Assembly: GCF_003946045.1 (NCBI RefSeq)
Contig: NZ_RHNW01000001.1
Span: 186,001-250,000, forward strand
Length of the DNA: 64,000 nt
Source of the DNA: Levilactobacillus mulengensis
GTDB lineage: Bacteria > Bacillota > Bacilli > Lactobacillales > Lactobacillaceae
Direction: 5' to 3'
Part shown: in pieces, positions 35,328 through 43,644 of the stretch
How positions within the stretch are numbered: the first letter of the stretch is position 1
Layout: every line of letters starts with the position of its first letter
Made by a program: the position numbers and the translations under genes
Notes under the pieces: generated by a model
Told to the model about the DNA's origin: nothing
Seen by the model: only the letters and a program-made list of their open reading frames with translations
Database searches by the model: none

Positions 35328-36485
35328 TTAAGCCAGGCCACGTCGATTTTCCCAATAGACCCCGACGATGGCGGGCAACGTGATGGCCATGACCGGATAG
35401 AGCCAGATCCATGGCAGGAAGGTCGTAATGACCCCCGCCAGCATCGGCCCCAGCGTCATCCCCAGGTCGATTCCGATGTAGAACGTGCTGTTGGCAAGTC
35501 CCCGGTCGGCCTTGGGAACCAGCGTCAGTGATTTGGCCTGGCAAATGGAGAACATCAGTCCATAGCCGGCAGCTAAACCCACCGCACCCACAATCAGCAT
35601 GGCCCAGTTGTCCATATCGGTCAGTCCCACGATACCAATCAGGTTGCACCCCAGGCAAATCCAGAAGAATTTTCTAAACGGCACTCGGTCAAAGGCATCC
35701 CGAAGAATTAACCGCATCGCCAACAGAACTAACGCGTAGACGGGGAAAAAGGCCCCCGCCGGAATGGCAAAGCCCCGGTGAAAGACGTAGCTCACGATGT
35801 ACGTCTGCGTGGCAAAGTATGGTAGTGAGAACAACAGGAGAATGGCCGCCACCGGCACGACTTTGGGTTGAACCAGCCGTAATTTTTCGTGCTGGCCCTT
35901 ACTTTTACGGTAATCGGGATGGGGCACACTCTTATCCCCAACAAACTGAATCGTCAGGAGCAACAGGATAATGAAGCCAGTTGCCACCCAGAAAACACTG
36001 CGGTACCCAAAGTGATGGTACAGGAACACACTAACGGCGGGTCCAATTGCCATGCCCAAGGCATTTGCAATCCCGTAGATGCCCATCCCCGCGCCGATAC
36101 GGTCGGCCGGTAACAGACTTGCCATCCAGGTCGCCATGCAAACGGAACATAGCGTGTAGCCAATCCCGTTGACGACCCGCCACAGCATGATCAGGGGCAC
36201 CGCCGTGGAGACCCCATACCCAATGCAGGCAATCAAAATAAAGCCGGCGCCGATTGAACTTAAGCGATACTTAGAAAAACGGTCGGTCAGATTCCCTGCT
36301 AACGGCCGAAGAAGCAGTGATGTCAGGTTCATCATCCCGGCAACGATTCCGGCAAGCACACTGTTAGCCCCTACATTACTTGAAAAGCCCGCAATAATGG
36401 GATTGACCAGCATCGGACTCATCAAAAAGAAGAAGCTAGCGGCTAAAACTAATTTAACATCTTTCGTGTATAAGCGTGTTTTCAC
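35328..36485 (-). CDS. MFS transporter, probable drug or metabolite exporter
   Basis: 385 residues with about 12 TM helices. The MFS motif A appears as GNLTDRFSKYR between helices 2 and 3 (residues about 64-74) and a motif C-like ANALGMAIGPAVSVFLYHH follows in helix 5, which points to an exporter. GTG start; the preceding MarR gene ends seven bases upstream, so the two form an operon. The substrate is likely a compound that also releases the MarR repressor (inference). Confidence 0.88.
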   Translation of the reverse strand: MKTRLYTKDVKLVLAASFFFLMSPMLVNPIIAGFSSNVGANSVLAGIVAGMMNLTSLLLRPLAGNLTDRFSKYRLSSIGAGFILIACIGYGVSTAVPLIMLWRVVNGIGYTLCSVCMATWMASLLPADRIGAGMGIYGIANALGMAIGPAVSVFLYHHFGYRSVFWVATGFIILLLLTIQFVGDKSVPHPDYRKSKGQHEKLRLVQPKVVPVAAILLLFSLPYFATQTYIVSYVFHRGFAIPAGAFFPVYALVLLAMRLILRDAFDRVPFRKFFWICLGCNLIGIVGLTDMDNWAMLIVGAVGLAAGYGLMFSICQAKSLTLVPKADRGLANSTFYIGIDLGMTLGPMLAGVITTFLPWIWLYPVMAITLPAIVGVYWENRRGLA

Positions 36486-36491
36486 ACGACC

Positions 36492-36917
36492 TCAGTTCCT
36501 TTCCAAATTTTGACCGATTCGGCCGAGCATCGCCAATAATTGCTGCTGATCGGCGGGCGTGAACCCGGTAAATAGTGCCTGGCTGGTCGTCTTGATGTGC
36601 GCATTTAACTGTTGAAGCTTGTCCCGCCCCGCTGGTGTTAACGCGACCAACTTAGCCCGGCCATCAGCGGGGTTCGGTTGTAAGACTAACAACTGCCGGT
36701 CGACTAGGCGCTTGACCATGAGTCGAGCCGTCTGGTGGGTCACCTGTTGCTGTTCTTTGAAGTCCGTAATCGTTCCCGTGGGATGGTCCGTGAAGAATCG
36801 CAGGGCATCCGCCTGCGCACTCGTTAACGATAGGTTCCGGACAAAGAGATTTCGTTGGTGGCGAATCTGTCGTCCCAGTAAGACTAATTTCCAAGAAACC
36901 AATTGGTCACTATTCAT
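36492..36917 (-). CDS. MarR-family transcriptional regulator
   Basis: 141 residues, winged helix of the MarR type: LTSAQADALRFFTDHP, recognition region ITDFKEQQQVTHQTARLMVKRLVDRQL (key residues given by part), wing with PADGRAKLVALTPAG. First gene of the MarR-MFS operon. A perfect 16-base palindrome overlaps its promoter, which strongly suggests autorepression. Confidence 0.94.
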   Translation of the reverse strand: MNSDQLVSWKLVLLGRQIRHQRNLFVRNLSLTSAQADALRFFTDHPTGTITDFKEQQQVTHQTARLMVKRLVDRQLLVLQPNPADGRAKLVALTPAGRDKLQQLNAHIKTTSQALFTGFTPADQQQLLAMLGRIGQNLERN

Positions 36918-36938
36918 GTCATCACCTCATTGATAATT

Positions 36939-36954
36939 ATACAGCTAGCTGTAT
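36939..36954 (-). promoter_or_regulatory. Palindromic operator within the marR promoter
   Basis: ATACAGCTAGCTGTAT, a perfect palindrome. On the minus strand its right half runs into a consensus TATAAT (-10), and a TTTCAA lies about 17 bases upstream, so a bound dimer would cover the spacer and block RNA polymerase. Nothing further is recognised in 36955-37113. Confidence 0.82.
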
Positions 36955-37113
36955 TGTTTTGAAAGTGAGTAGTTGTTTTCGATTACTATTTTAACCGTGA
37001 AAGCGGCTGAGAATAAATCTAATCCCTTGTGGTTCTGGTAAAGCGGATGCTCACTACTTGCGGAGTCATTCCAATTTTCTCTGTTGCCTTGACTAAGAGT
37101 TGAAAGTTAACGG

Positions 37114-37149
37114 CCAACAGCCGCCACACTCAAACCATGACCGACTATG
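37114..37149 (+). pseudogene. Remnant of a second cytidine deaminase gene
   Basis: 36 bases match the 3' part of the cdd gene at 40431-40466 at 31 of 36 positions and read NSRHTQTMTDYV in frame against NNRHTQIMADYA. No reading frame extends on either side; a stop codon lies just upstream. Confidence 0.6.
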
Positions 37150-37188
37150 TGGCAGGGTCTAATAACTGACCGTATTGAAATACAGGTC

Positions 37189-37229
37189 AAAAAAAGATGG
37201 CGTCCCCAATTTCTGAGGGCACCATCTTC
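37189..37229 (-). terminator. Terminator of the ABC transporter operon
   Basis: AAGATGG...CCATCTT stem with seven T on the minus strand, 34 bases past the last gene of the operon. Confidence 0.85.
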
Positions 37230-37262
37230 TCTCCATCCAACGATAGTCAAATCTTCCATTCG

Positions 37263-37814
37263 CTAGGCTAAAACCGATCCATCATGACCCAGATTCAATA
37301 ACACAGAGTACTTCACAAACTGGTCTGAACGTTCTGGGACCAGGAAGCTAAATCGCGCAGATTGTTGGCGTTGCCGATAGCTGTTAGGAATCACCAGGAA
37401 GCGCAAAGTCACATCTTTTATCGTCGGCTGTTGCCATTCCCTTTCTGTGTAATACCGTCCATCGGGATGTTGCATGCCGCGCGATTGATTACTGATACTA
37501 TACGGAATGTTTAGCCACATATTTTCAATCATATTTAAATTATTGGCGTGAAAACCGTAGTTAGCTGGCTTTATCGATTGCATGAATAAATGCAGCGTGA
37601 CTTCCTTGCCGTCGGTGACTGTTCGCTGCGTGGCTGCCAGCATTTTGAACTGAGCTTTCCGGCTTCCGCTCCATTGATGTGGCTGCACAATTTGCTCGAC
37701 AACTGGCTTGGTCGTCACACCACGATTCAACCGTTGAAACTGCCAAGCACCCCCTAAAACGAAGGCGATAACTACCAGCAGTCCCCCAATAAAGTGCTGT
37801 CGTTTTCTCATCAT
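37263..37814 (-). CDS. Membrane-anchored extracytoplasmic protein of an ABC transporter operon
   Basis: 183 residues. An N-terminal TM helix (about 7-26, FIGGLLVVIAFVLGGAW) anchors a beta-rich domain outside the membrane. The family is not recognised. It overlaps the end of the ATPase gene by four bases and is last in the operon, so it may be an accessory or immunity-like partner of the transporter. Because the ATPase is frameshifted the module may be inactive. Confidence 0.75.
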   Translation of the reverse strand: MMRKRQHFIGGLLVVIAFVLGGAWQFQRLNRGVTTKPVVEQIVQPHQWSGSRKAQFKMLAATQRTVTDGKEVTLHLFMQSIKPANYGFHANNLNMIENMWLNIPYSISNQSRGMQHPDGRYYTEREWQQPTIKDVTLRFLVIPNSYRQRQQSARFSFLVPERSDQFVKYSVLLNLGHDGSVLA

Positions 37815-38436
37815 CTAACGGTCCCCGCTTCAACGCGTAGCTGTCGATCCGCTACGGCGGCAACGAAGGCCTGGTCATGCGAGGCAATCACCAACGTGCT
37901 CCCACCAGCTTGTAATTGTTTTATGTAGGCAACTAATTTCTTGATGCTGGCCGCATCCAACGCATTCGTGGGTTCATCTAAAACAATCAGTTCACTTTTC
38001 CCTAATACTGCCTGGGCAATTCCCAATTTCTGCTTCATCCCTAGCGAAAAGTGACGTACCTTAGCAGAACGTGAAGTCGGCAAATCAAATTCCGTTAATA
38101 GGTCTAACAGCGCATCGTCTGTCACGCCCGGCATCAGATCAGCAATCAGCTGCAGATTAACTAACGCCGAAAACTCCGGGAGTACACTGGGGCCTCAATC
38201 ATAATTCCTGCCGTGATTGGATAGGCTTGACCGACCTTGATGGGGGTTTGTTTGACCCTGATTATCCCTTGCGTTTTCATCAACCCCAGCATGGCTTTTA
38301 AGATAAGCGTCTTGCCAGAACCGTTAATGCCCGTCAATACCGTGACGGTGCCCGCTTCAATCTCCAATGAAACATCTCGTAAGACTGATTGGTGCTTGAA
38401 ACGTTTGCTTACATTTTCCATTTGAATGAGTGCCAT
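37811..38436 (-). pseudogene. ABC transporter ATPase, disrupted by a frameshift
   Basis: The N-terminal part (from ATG 38436, with GGGGGGAG upstream) contains Walker A GINGSGKT and ends early after GIMIEAPVYSRSFRR. The other frame, from about 38175, continues the same protein as EFSALVNLQLIADLMPGV, then SLGMKQKLGIAQ (signature), LIVLDEPTNALD (Walker B) and SHDQ (H loop). Eleven bases separate the two conserved segments where nine or twelve are expected, so one base has been lost near 38176-38187. Without it a normal ATPase of about 208 residues would result. It is either a true pseudogene or a sequencing error. Confidence 0.88.
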
Positions 38437-38446
38437 GGTCTCCCCC

Positions 38447-39109
38447 CTAGCTATCGCGCCAATCAATCAGCCAACGTAACCCGATCAGCGCCACTCCCCA
38501 GCCCAAGCACACAACTAAGGCAGCTACCCAATGACTGCCAAACGGGGCCAGGTGTATGTATTTAAAAAATGGCGAGGCGGGTTGCCGTAATAAATCTAAG
38601 CCGACCACTTCCAACAGCCAGGTACCCAGTACGGCCACGACTTTTTTGCGTAGTGACCAGTACAAAATCAGACTGAGGGTAACAAAGAATCCTTGATGCA
38701 TACCCATTTGCAAGCATCCCCACAGTATAATTTTTACGGCTACCCAATGACCTAAAAAATAGCCTCGCCACAACAGGCCGCCCGTCCATAGTCCCCATAA
38801 CATCCCCTGCAGGATGAGATTTTGGCTCAACAATTGCCAAAACCAAACCCGCTTGCGACCCACTCGACCATAATCCAATAACCGGTAGTCGAAAAGGCTG
38901 AGCCCCGCCATCAAACAGAGGGGCAAATAGATTGTGCTGAACAGCTGACTGCTGAACAGATACGCATAAATAGTGGGCGCAGTTACCCCTGGTTGAAACG
39001 TTTCTCGTGACAGGTCAGCTAAAAAGAGGCTCATGAATACAATGAGCAGACACCCACTGCGCCAACGCAACCGTAACTGATGAAATTGCTGTCGCCAGAG
39101 TCTACGCAT
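38447..39109 (-). CDS. ABC transporter permease-like membrane protein
   Basis: About 220 residues with six predicted TM helices and a basic N terminus (MRRLWRQQFHQLRLRWR). Family not recognised, but position between another multi-TM protein and an ABC ATPase makes it the probable permease. The ATG at 39109 is chosen; a TTG seven codons upstream is possible. It overlaps the end of the upstream permease gene. Confidence 0.75.
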   Translation of the reverse strand: MRRLWRQQFHQLRLRWRSGCLLIVFMSLFLADLSRETFQPGVTAPTIYAYLFSSQLFSTIYLPLCLMAGLSLFDYRLLDYGRVGRKRVWFWQLLSQNLILQGMLWGLWTGGLLWRGYFLGHWVAVKIILWGCLQMGMHQGFFVTLSLILYWSLRKKVVAVLGTWLLEVVGLDLLRQPASPFFKYIHLAPFGSHWVAALVVCLGWGVALIGLRWLIDWRDS

Positions 39110-39887
39110 AAAGGTATCGCCGCCAGCCAACTGTCATCAGCCCAAAAGTGACAACGCCTAAACCTAACGTCAGGACCACTAACGCTGATCCCGTCACGCT
39201 GGCACTAGCCGATTCCTTCAAAAGATTAGCGGGTGCCAAACTGTGGGGCAACCAGTTGAGATTATCCACCATCAGCAGACCAATCTGTCCAAACACCATA
39301 CTACTGAACGCCACAAACGGCTTAGTCGTAAAAAAGCTTAAGCCCGTGACCAGACACGATAGCAAGGCGCCCCAGACAAAGACCATGCCAATCGACAACA
39401 TCGCGTGCCAGAATGGATGCGCATAGAACAATCCCACATTGATCGTATTATCCTGAATCACCAAGACATTGCTATGTAGGAGATTATCCGGCTGTAAATT
39501 GGGTAGAACTAGTAAATAGGCCAGCAAGTTCATGACTAGCGGTCCACTCACGACTAGACCCCCTAAAATAAACGACCAACCGAAATACCCCCGAAAAATC
39601 GTTTTTACCGACCGTTTCATCCGCAACTGATAGTGAAACCCATTGCGCAGGTCCTGTTGCAACAGACTCCCCACCGGCAACACTGCAAGCAGCGGTAGTA
39701 ACAAATAATACGCCATCGCAAGTGCACTAAAATTATCAATGCCAAGCCACTCCGTATAGGGTGACAAGAAGAACGGATTGTGTCCAACTAATCGGGGCAA
39801 CTTCTGTAAGAATTGTCCCATTGCCACACTAACTGCCAGTCCAAACGCTACCATGAGCCAGCGGCGGTTCAAGCGGTGCCAAATCAT
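39102..39887 (-). CDS. ABC transporter permease-like membrane protein
   Basis: 261 residues, about six TM helices with a short extracytoplasmic loop after helix 1 (LVGHNPFFLSPYTEWLG). First gene of the four-gene operon 39887-37263 (two membrane proteins, ATPase, anchored protein), a layout typical of exporters involved in peptide self-protection or export. A TTG two codons earlier is an alternative start. Substrate unknown. Confidence 0.75.
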   Translation of the reverse strand: MIWHRLNRRWLMVAFGLAVSVAMGQFLQKLPRLVGHNPFFLSPYTEWLGIDNFSALAMAYYLLLPLLAVLPVGSLLQQDLRNGFHYQLRMKRSVKTIFRGYFGWSFILGGLVVSGPLVMNLLAYLLVLPNLQPDNLLHSNVLVIQDNTINVGLFYAHPFWHAMLSIGMVFVWGALLSCLVTGLSFFTTKPFVAFSSMVFGQIGLLMVDNLNWLPHSLAPANLLKESASASVTGSALVVLTLGLGVVTFGLMTVGWRRYLYA

Positions 39888-40117
39888 CCCCAAATTATTC
39901 TCCCCCAGTGATCACAAAATCTTGCCAGTCATTTTCTGAAAATCGTATCTCCAGAATAGCATGTCGAACGACAATCGCCTACCTTAATCATATCTATCCA
40001 CTAAGGGACTACTTATCATATTGATTTTACGAATGGAATATCCACCCGCCAACTGTTCTGCACTACCGATTGGTTTGTGCTAAAATTAACCTTAATTTTA
40101 TTGGGAGGTGATTGCTT

Positions 40118-40534
40118 TTGGACATTTGGGAACAGCTTTACCAGGCGGCAAAACCGCTCTACCACCCGGAAGCCGTCAATGAGTTTATCTACGCACACAA
40201 CGTGGTCTGTGCGTTGCAAAGTAAGTCTGGCCAAATTTTCACAGGATTTTGCATCGAGGGCTTGTCCGGCACCCTTAACCTCTGCGCTGAACGAGTCGCA
40301 TTGCTCAACATGTACACGACTAGTAGTGAAACAGAAGTCCAACGCTTAATCGCCTTTCGCGACGCCCCACCAACCGGCATCAGCGGCATGCCCTGTGGTG
40401 TTTGTCGCGAAACTCTCTTGCAGTTTTCACCCAACAACCGCCACACCCAGATCATGGCCGACTATGCGACCAGACGGACCGTCACCCTAGATGACCTCCT
40501 CCCAGGTTGGTGGGGCGACATCAAGACAAGCTAA
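40118..40534 (+). CDS. cdd: Cytidine deaminase
   Basis: 138-residue homotetrameric-type cytidine deaminase that converts (deoxy)cytidine to (deoxy)uridine for pyrimidine salvage. Zinc-site motifs are intact: NLCAERVAL (Cys ligand and catalytic Glu) and MPCGVCRETL (two Cys ligands). The start is probably TTG at 40118, nine bases after GGGAGGTGA; another TTG at 40112 is too close to it. Encoded alone. A fragment of a related gene lies at 37114. Confidence 0.92.
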   Translation: MDIWEQLYQAAKPLYHPEAVNEFIYAHNVVCALQSKSGQIFTGFCIEGLSGTLNLCAERVALLNMYTTSSETEVQRLIAFRDAPPTGISGMPCGVCRETLLQFSPNNRHTQIMADYATRRTVTLDDLLPGWWGDIKTS

Positions 40535-40665
40535 TGTATACAAAAAAAACTGATTGGTATTTTCTGTTGAAGTTTTCGGTCTTCTAACCCATTAATTCAC
40601 TGGCAGCAACCTGCTACAATCACGATGCACAAGCACAGGTGACTTCCCAGTGTAAGGGATAATTG

Positions 40666-40694
40666 TTGATTGAGCACCCTCAGCATGATATTAT
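40666..40694 (+). promoter_or_regulatory. Promoter of the antitoxin RNA
   Basis: TTGATT at 40666-40671, 17-base spacer, TATTAT at 40689-40694 on the plus strand. There is no reading frame with a ribosome binding site behind it. Nothing is recognised in 40535-40665. Confidence 0.7.
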
Positions 40695-40700
40695 GCATGA

Positions 40701-40832
40701 GTAAACGAAAAGACCTGGTGGTTGCACACCAGGCCCTCTCACAGCAAGCCGCTTTAAAGGCGGTAGCTAGAGACAAAACGACAACTAAGACGTCCCGTAA
40801 CCGGCCAAAGTTACATCGGGGCGGCTTTTTAT
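40701..40832 (+). ncRNA. Predicted antisense RNA antitoxin of a type I TA locus
   Basis: Would start at about 40701 from the promoter at 40666. It opens with a strong hairpin (CCTGGTGG...CACCAGG, 40714-40733), has a second hairpin (GCCGC..GCGGT) and ends in a terminator made of CCCGTAAC and GTTA..CGGG followed by five T near 40826-40830. It converges on the toxin gene and would be complementary to the 3' part of the toxin mRNA, as RatA is to TxpA. Confidence 0.6.
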
Positions 40833-40915
40833 TTGTGCTTGTCAATGCACGTCAGCAACGCTATTAAAAACGTGCCAAACAGTAACATCAACGAAAGTGC
40901 CTGAAACACACTCAC
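40829..40915 (-). CDS. Holin-like toxin of a type I toxin-antitoxin system (TxpA-like)
   Basis: A 28-codon frame from GTG 40915 to TAA 40829, too short for routine gene finding. The peptide MSVFQALSLMLLFGTFLIAL has the arrangement of the putative holin-like toxin family of lactic acid bacteria and TxpA of Bacillus subtilis: short polar N terminus, xALxxMLxFG, a single TM helix and a basic, hydrophilic tail (DKHK). AAAGG lies upstream at a long spacing, common in these translationally restrained messages. The 3' end of its mRNA is overlapped by a convergent antisense RNA. Shorter at the C terminus than most relatives. Confidence 0.7.
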   Translation of the reverse strand: MSVFQALSLMLLFGTFLIALLTCIDKHK

Positions 40916-40955
40916 TGACTGCGAAACCTTTCAAAGATTGTCCCATGTCCCCAAC

Positions 40956-41004
40956 AAAATACCGTTCAGAATTTCCAAAATGGAAAAACTGAACGGTATT
41001 TTTG
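40956..41004. terminator. Bidirectional terminator after recO
   Basis: Perfect 14-base stem (AAAATACCGTTCAG with CTGAACGGTATTTT) with T runs on both strands. It lies between recO and the toxin gene. Confidence 0.9.
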
Positions 41005-41049
41005 TGTTTCCTTTTATATTTAACGTTTTCACCAGCCGGAGGAGTTGTT

Positions 41050-41838
41050 TTAGCTTTCCGTCTTCGGTGGTGTCATCAGGCGCGCCGACCACGACTGCAT
41101 CTGATCCAAGAACCGCTTGCTCTTAGGATGCACCCCAATCTGACTATCATAGATCTCATCCATCAGCTGGCGCAGCGCATGCTCCGTCTGCGGTTTCACG
41201 TTGATCGAATGGACCCGGTCCAAGTCAATCACGGAGAACTGGCGCAAATAGTAAATCGTGCGCTGAGCCAGGTGCAGGCGCCGCGGGTCCATTTGCCAAT
41301 GCTGCTGACACAACAGGCCCCCGTAGCTTTCCGAGTAGTCAAATGGCAGGTCCGTGCGCCCACAAATGGCACACCCCTGCAACTGCGGCGCGACCCCAAA
41401 GGCCGGCATCAATTGAATTTCCATGATGTTGGTGACGATTGACGGGTTCACCCCATCGTCGATCAGGGTCAGTGCGCGCTGAACGCGGTGGTACCAGTCC
41501 GGTAGCGGTTGGCTGTCCGGAAAGGCCTGATCGACCAGACTCATGATATAGGTGGCGTAGGCATTTTTGAAAATGTCCCCACTAATATTTTGATACTGGT
41601 TGGTCTCCCTGGCCGTGCGAATGTACGACAGCCCGTCGTCGGCGATATCACCGACATAGCTACCGACCGTGAACGGCAGGATGTCCGCCACCATCTTGAA
41701 GCCCTTCTTCTTGGCGCCACGCACCAGAAACATTTTCTTGCCAAACTCCGCCGTTAAAAACTTAATCAGGAAATCCCGTTCGGCATAGTCCCGGCGAAAA
41801 AGGAGGATGCCGTGAAAATCAGTCACGTTTCGTGCCAC
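41050..41838 (-). CDS. recO: DNA repair protein RecO
   Basis: 262-residue recombination mediator that with RecR loads RecA on SSB-coated DNA. N-terminal OB fold begins MARNVTDFHGILLFRRDYAE with GAKKKGFKMVADILPF next; the C-terminal part has the four-cysteine zinc site (CAICGR and a later C in LLCQQHW). GTG at 41838 matches the family N terminus better than the ATG at 41850. Last gene of the phoH-ybeY-dgkA-era-recO cluster. In lactobacilli glyQ normally follows; here about 13 kb intervene. Confidence 0.96.
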   Translation of the reverse strand: MARNVTDFHGILLFRRDYAERDFLIKFLTAEFGKKMFLVRGAKKKGFKMVADILPFTVGSYVGDIADDGLSYIRTARETNQYQNISGDIFKNAYATYIMSLVDQAFPDSQPLPDWYHRVQRALTLIDDGVNPSIVTNIMEIQLMPAFGVAPQLQGCAICGRTDLPFDYSESYGGLLCQQHWQMDPRRLHLAQRTIYYLRQFSVIDLDRVHSINVKPQTEHALRQLMDEIYDSQIGVHPKSKRFLDQMQSWSARLMTPPKTES

Positions 41839-41858
41839 AGCCATCCCCACTTTCTAGT

Positions 41859-42764
41859 TTATAAATCGTCCTTGCGGTACCCGTAGCTCTTCAACAGGGT
41901 CGCCTTGTCACGCCAGTTAGGTTGCACCTTGACCCACAACTGGAGGTAAACCTTGCTCCCCAGCAGGTGTTCGATGTCTTGGCGCGCCATGGTCCCAATC
42001 TTCTTGAGCATGCTACCGCCCTTACCGATCATGATTCCCTTTTGGGTTGGCCGTTCCACGATAATCGTGGCTTCGATGTGCACGTGGTCCTCGTCTTTTT
42101 GCTTCATGCTTTCGATTTCCACGGCAACTGAGTGCGGCACTTCTTCACGCGTCAACATGAAAATCTTTTCCCGAATCAATTCGCTAACGACGAACCGTTC
42201 TGGGTGATCGGTCACTTGGTCAGCCGGGTAGTATTGCGGCCCATTTGGCATGTGGTCGACTAATCCCGTCAACAGTTCATCAACGTTGTTTCCTTCGAGA
42301 GCTGAGATGGGGTAAACGGCCTTCCAATCCAGCGCCGTTTGGTACTGTTCCATCACGGGCAACAGGTCGTCCGGCTTAACTTGGTCGATCTTGTTGATCA
42401 ACAGGTAAACGGGCGCCTTGACGTTCTTTAAGCGATCGATGATAAAGTTGTCGCCGGCCCCCCGCTTTTCAGCGGCGTTGACCATGAACAAAACGGCATC
42501 GACTTCGTTTAACGCGGACATGGCCGACTGCACCATGTAGTCGCCCAGCTTACTCTTAGGCTTGTGAACCCCGGGCGTATCGATGAAGACGATTTGCGCC
42601 TCATCCGTCGTGTAAATACCTTGAATCTTGTTCCGCGTCGTTTGGGCCGTGTTTGACATGATGGCAATTTTCTGGCCGATCACGCGGTTCAAAAACGTTG
42701 ACTTACCCACGTTTGGCCGCCCAACAATGGCGACGAAACCTGATTTGTAATCTGGATTATCCAT
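41859..42764 (-). CDS. era: GTPase Era
   Basis: 301-residue GTPase acting in 16S rRNA maturation and 30S assembly. G1 [10 protein letters not shown]2 region with [12 protein letters not shown]3 DTPGVHKP, G4 NKIDQV are all present; the C-terminal KH domain has [14 protein letters not shown], which binds the 3' end of 16S rRNA. Ten bases downstream of dgkA. Confidence 0.98.
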   Translation of the reverse strand: MDNPDYKSGFVAIVGRPNVGKSTFLNRVIGQKIAIMSNTAQTTRNKIQGIYTTDEAQIVFIDTPGVHKPKSKLGDYMVQSAMSALNEVDAVLFMVNAAEKRGAGDNFIIDRLKNVKAPVYLLINKIDQVKPDDLLPVMEQYQTALDWKAVYPISALEGNNVDELLTGLVDHMPNGPQYYPADQVTDHPERFVVSELIREKIFMLTREEVPHSVAVEIESMKQKDEDHVHIEATIIVERPTQKGIMIGKGGSMLKKIGTMARQDIEHLLGSKVYLQLWVKVQPNWRDKATLLKSYGYRKDDL

Positions 42765-42773
42765 AATTTCCTC

Positions 42774-43178
42774 CTAGAACCAACGCAATAACGCTGGCAA
42801 CATCACTAACGCGCCGACGATGACGGCAAAGATGGCGGCCATCAAGACCCCACCCGCTGCCACGTCCTTCGCCCGTTTCGCCAAGTCATGGTAGGTTTCC
42901 CCCACAACCAGGTCAACGACGGCCTCCACGATGGTATTGAGCGTTTCCGCAATCAATACCAAGAAGATGGCCAAGACGAGCCACAACCACTCGTTTAGAC
43001 TCAGCCGCAAAATCAGCCCGGCAATTACCGCCAGGCTCCCCACGACCAAGTGCTTGCGAAAGTTACGCTCATAGTGAAAGAGCGCTCGCAGGCCATCCCA
43101 CGCGTGGCCTAACGACTGGCTAAAGGCGCGATTCTTCCCCGTTTGCCGGGTAGGCTTACCGCTTGAGGCCATAGGCAT
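42774..43178 (-). CDS. dgkA: Diacylglycerol/undecaprenol kinase
   Basis: 134-residue integral membrane kinase with three TM helices. Family signature ETLNTIVEAVVDL near residue 82 with the catalytic Glu; FHYERNFRKHL at the cytoplasmic N-terminal helix. Gram-positive members phosphorylate undecaprenol and feed the lipid carrier for wall synthesis. Overlaps ybeY by 23 bases; an ATG three codons later is also possible. Confidence 0.93.
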   Translation of the reverse strand: MPMASSGKPTRQTGKNRAFSQSLGHAWDGLRALFHYERNFRKHLVVGSLAVIAGLILRLSLNEWLWLVLAIFLVLIAETLNTIVEAVVDLVVGETYHDLAKRAKDVAAGGVLMAAIFAVIVGALVMLPALLRWF

Positions 43179-43644
43179 CTAAAATGTCGGCCTGGAGCTT
43201 GAACATGACTTTCTCATCTTCGGGCTCCATGTGGTCGTAGCCGTTCAAATGCAGGAAGCCGTGGACCACGAGAAAACCAAGTTCCCGTTCGTAGGAATGG
43301 CCCAGGTACTCCGCTTGTTCTTCAACCTTATCCATGGACACAAAGATATCCCCAATGTTTTCGGGAATCTCGGCGGCCATTTCGTCATCCATGACCAAGG
43401 GAAAATCATCGTCCGCGTCCTCGCCGTCTTCAATCGCAAAACTGATGACGTCGGTGGCCCGGTCAACCCCACGGTACTGCTTGTTAATGCGGTGAATATC
43501 TTCGTTGTTCATTAAAGTGACGGACATTTCCGTATTTTCTGCCAGTTTCAGGTACTTCCCGGCATATTCCAGAACGTCTTTGATCATGTCGACGTGCTTT
43601 GCGGGCACGCCATCTTGGGTTTTATCGTAAATCTCTAGATCCAT
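43156..43644 (-). CDS. ybeY: Endoribonuclease YbeY
   Basis: 162-residue metal-dependent RNase for 16S rRNA 3' processing and ribosome quality control. The zinc motif HGFLHLNGYDH lies near residue 128-138. The central acidic stretch (EDGEDADDDFP) is usual in lactobacilli. Its ATG overlaps the phoH stop by one base. Confidence 0.97.
   Translation of the reverse strand: MDLEIYDKTQDGVPAKHVDMIKDVLEYAGKYLKLAENTEMSVTLMNNEDIHRINKQYRGVDRATDVISFAIEDGEDADDDFPLVMDDEMAAEIPENIGDIFVSMDKVEEQAEYLGHSYERELGFLVVHGFLHLNGYDHMEPEDEKVMFKLQADILDAYGLKR

Noticed and set aside
40597-40845. 82-codon minus-strand frame overlapping the toxin-antitoxin locus
   Set aside because: Lacks a ribosome binding site and runs through the antitoxin hairpins; the 28-codon toxin in another frame explains the region better.
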